5,323 nucleotides of DNA, taken from contig CAMLOZ010000291.1 in the NCBI GenBank assembly GCA_946481625.1, positions 1 to 5,323 on the forward strand, in the 5' to 3' direction. The stretch comes from an uncultured Haloferula sp. Its GTDB lineage: Bacteria; Verrucomicrobiota; Verrucomicrobiae; Verrucomicrobiales; Akkermansiaceae. The notes below the pieces were generated by a model. That model worked only from the letters and a program-made list of their open reading frames with translations, did no database searches and was not told the DNA's origin. Shown here in pieces: positions 5,148 to 5,323 of the stretch. Every line of letters starts with the position of its first letter. The first letter of the stretch is position 1. Made by a program: the position numbers and the translations under genes.

Positions 5148-5176
5148 TTAGTAACAATTGATGATCCAAGGGTCAA
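5148..5176 (-). promoter_or_regulatory. Putative promoter of the LysR pair
   Basis: On the minus strand TTGACC (5176-5171, 5 of 6 to TTGACA) is followed after 17 bases by TACTAA (5153-5148, a weak -10). It lies in an AT-rich stretch 42 bases upstream of the LysR-A start codon. The -35 is good and the -10 poor. A TATAAA at about 5193-5198 is an alternative -10 without a clear -35. Confidence 0.4.
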
Positions 5177-5177
5177 T
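5157..5177. promoter_or_regulatory. Dyad ATTGA-N11-TCAAT over the LysR-A promoter
   Basis: The arms at 5157-5161 and 5173-5177 are exact. Inside lies a second imperfect palindrome, TGATCC-AA-GGGTCA (5162-5175, one mismatch). The right arm coincides with the predicted -35 box, which suits self-repression, a common habit of LysR proteins that bind dyads with an N11-type core. This is pattern evidence only. It does not match the CTTAT-N6-ATAAG dyad. Confidence 0.3.
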
Positions 5178-5223
5178 AACGGTTAACAGGTTTTATAAAT
5201 TTCCAAGCGGGTGAGAAGCAGGG

Positions 5224-5254
5224 TATTCGCGGCTCTGGCGCGGCTCCGCGGATA
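5224..5254. repeat. GC-rich hairpin with internal direct repeat
   Basis: TATTCGCGG (5224-5232) pairs with CCGCGGATA (5246-5254): 9 bp, of which one is a T-G pair, with a 13-base loop. CGCGGCTC also occurs twice in direct orientation (5228-5235 and 5239-5246). It could be the terminator of a gene beyond the right edge, or a degenerate repeat. No T-run adjoins it. Confidence 0.35.
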
Positions 5255-5288
5255 GCGCGAGTCATTTCTTAGGGGAGATTATTAGTTA

Positions 5289-5323
5289 AGATCTGGCGAT
5301 TTTTTGTTTAATGAAACAGATCT
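5289..5323. repeat. Inverted repeat AGATCTG...CAGATCT at the right edge
   Basis: The 7-bp arms at 5289-5295 and 5317-5323 flank a 21-base AT-rich spacer with a T6 run (5300-5305). The right arm touches the window end, so the repeat may be longer. Its role is unknown. Confidence 0.25.

Noticed and set aside
4336..5151. 271-residue plus-strand open frame opposite LysR-A
   Set aside because: It has a Ser/Arg/Pro-rich low-complexity translation with no motif, and lies antisense to a recognised family member.
5179..5271. Possible 30-residue minus-strand peptide beginning MTRAIRGAAP
   Set aside because: It runs through the GC-rich hairpin, has no ribosome binding site and no recognisable feature.

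Overview
The window is high-GC bacterial DNA that looks like a member of the Verrucomicrobiota (Luteolibacter/Haloferula type). This is an inference from three things: a textbook PEP-CTERM protein sorting signal, a DxDxDG calcium-loop plus C-terminal module of the kind common in secreted Verrucomicrobiales proteins, and start codons that mostly lack a Shine-Dalgarno sequence. No rRNA, tRNA, CRISPR array or transposase was seen. One gene, and probably the promoter region at the right end, are cut by the window edges.

Layout, left to right. 1-212 (minus) is the 5' part of a small exported His/Tyr/Arg-rich protein running off the left edge. 374-730 (plus) is a 118-residue Ala-rich protein of unknown function. 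It converges on the next gene, and a perfect 15-bp hairpin (778-814) lies between them. 844-1695 (minus) is a 283-residue secreted PEP-CTERM protein (called P1 here). 1696-1960 holds its promoter region and several GC-rich hairpins. 1961-3202 (minus) is a 413-residue secreted paralogue (P2) that shares the whole N-terminal domain of P1 (about 60% identity by hand count). P2 has lost the PEP-CTERM tail and carries a calcium-loop and C-terminal module instead. 3284-4219 and 4194-5105 (both minus) are two LysR-family regulators whose reading frames overlap by 26 bases. 5106-5323 is an AT-rich upstream region with a plausible promoter and dyads.

How the parts may work together. All four large genes point left, in the order LysR-A, LysR-B, P2, P1. 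Each of P2 and P1 has its own upstream region with the same dyad, CTTAT-N6-ATAAG, at almost the same distance from the start codon (59 and 58 bases). The two secreted paralogues therefore look like co-regulated targets of one DNA-binding protein, and one or both neighbouring LysR proteins are the obvious candidates. Each paralogue also has a GC-rich hairpin at its start codon: in P1 the AUG sits in the loop, and in P2 the stem ends one base before the AUG. This suggests an additional layer of translational control. The working idea is a compact regulator-pair plus exported-paralogue module, in which one copy is sorted by exosortase and the other is secreted or anchored another way. Its biochemical function cannot be read from the sequence.
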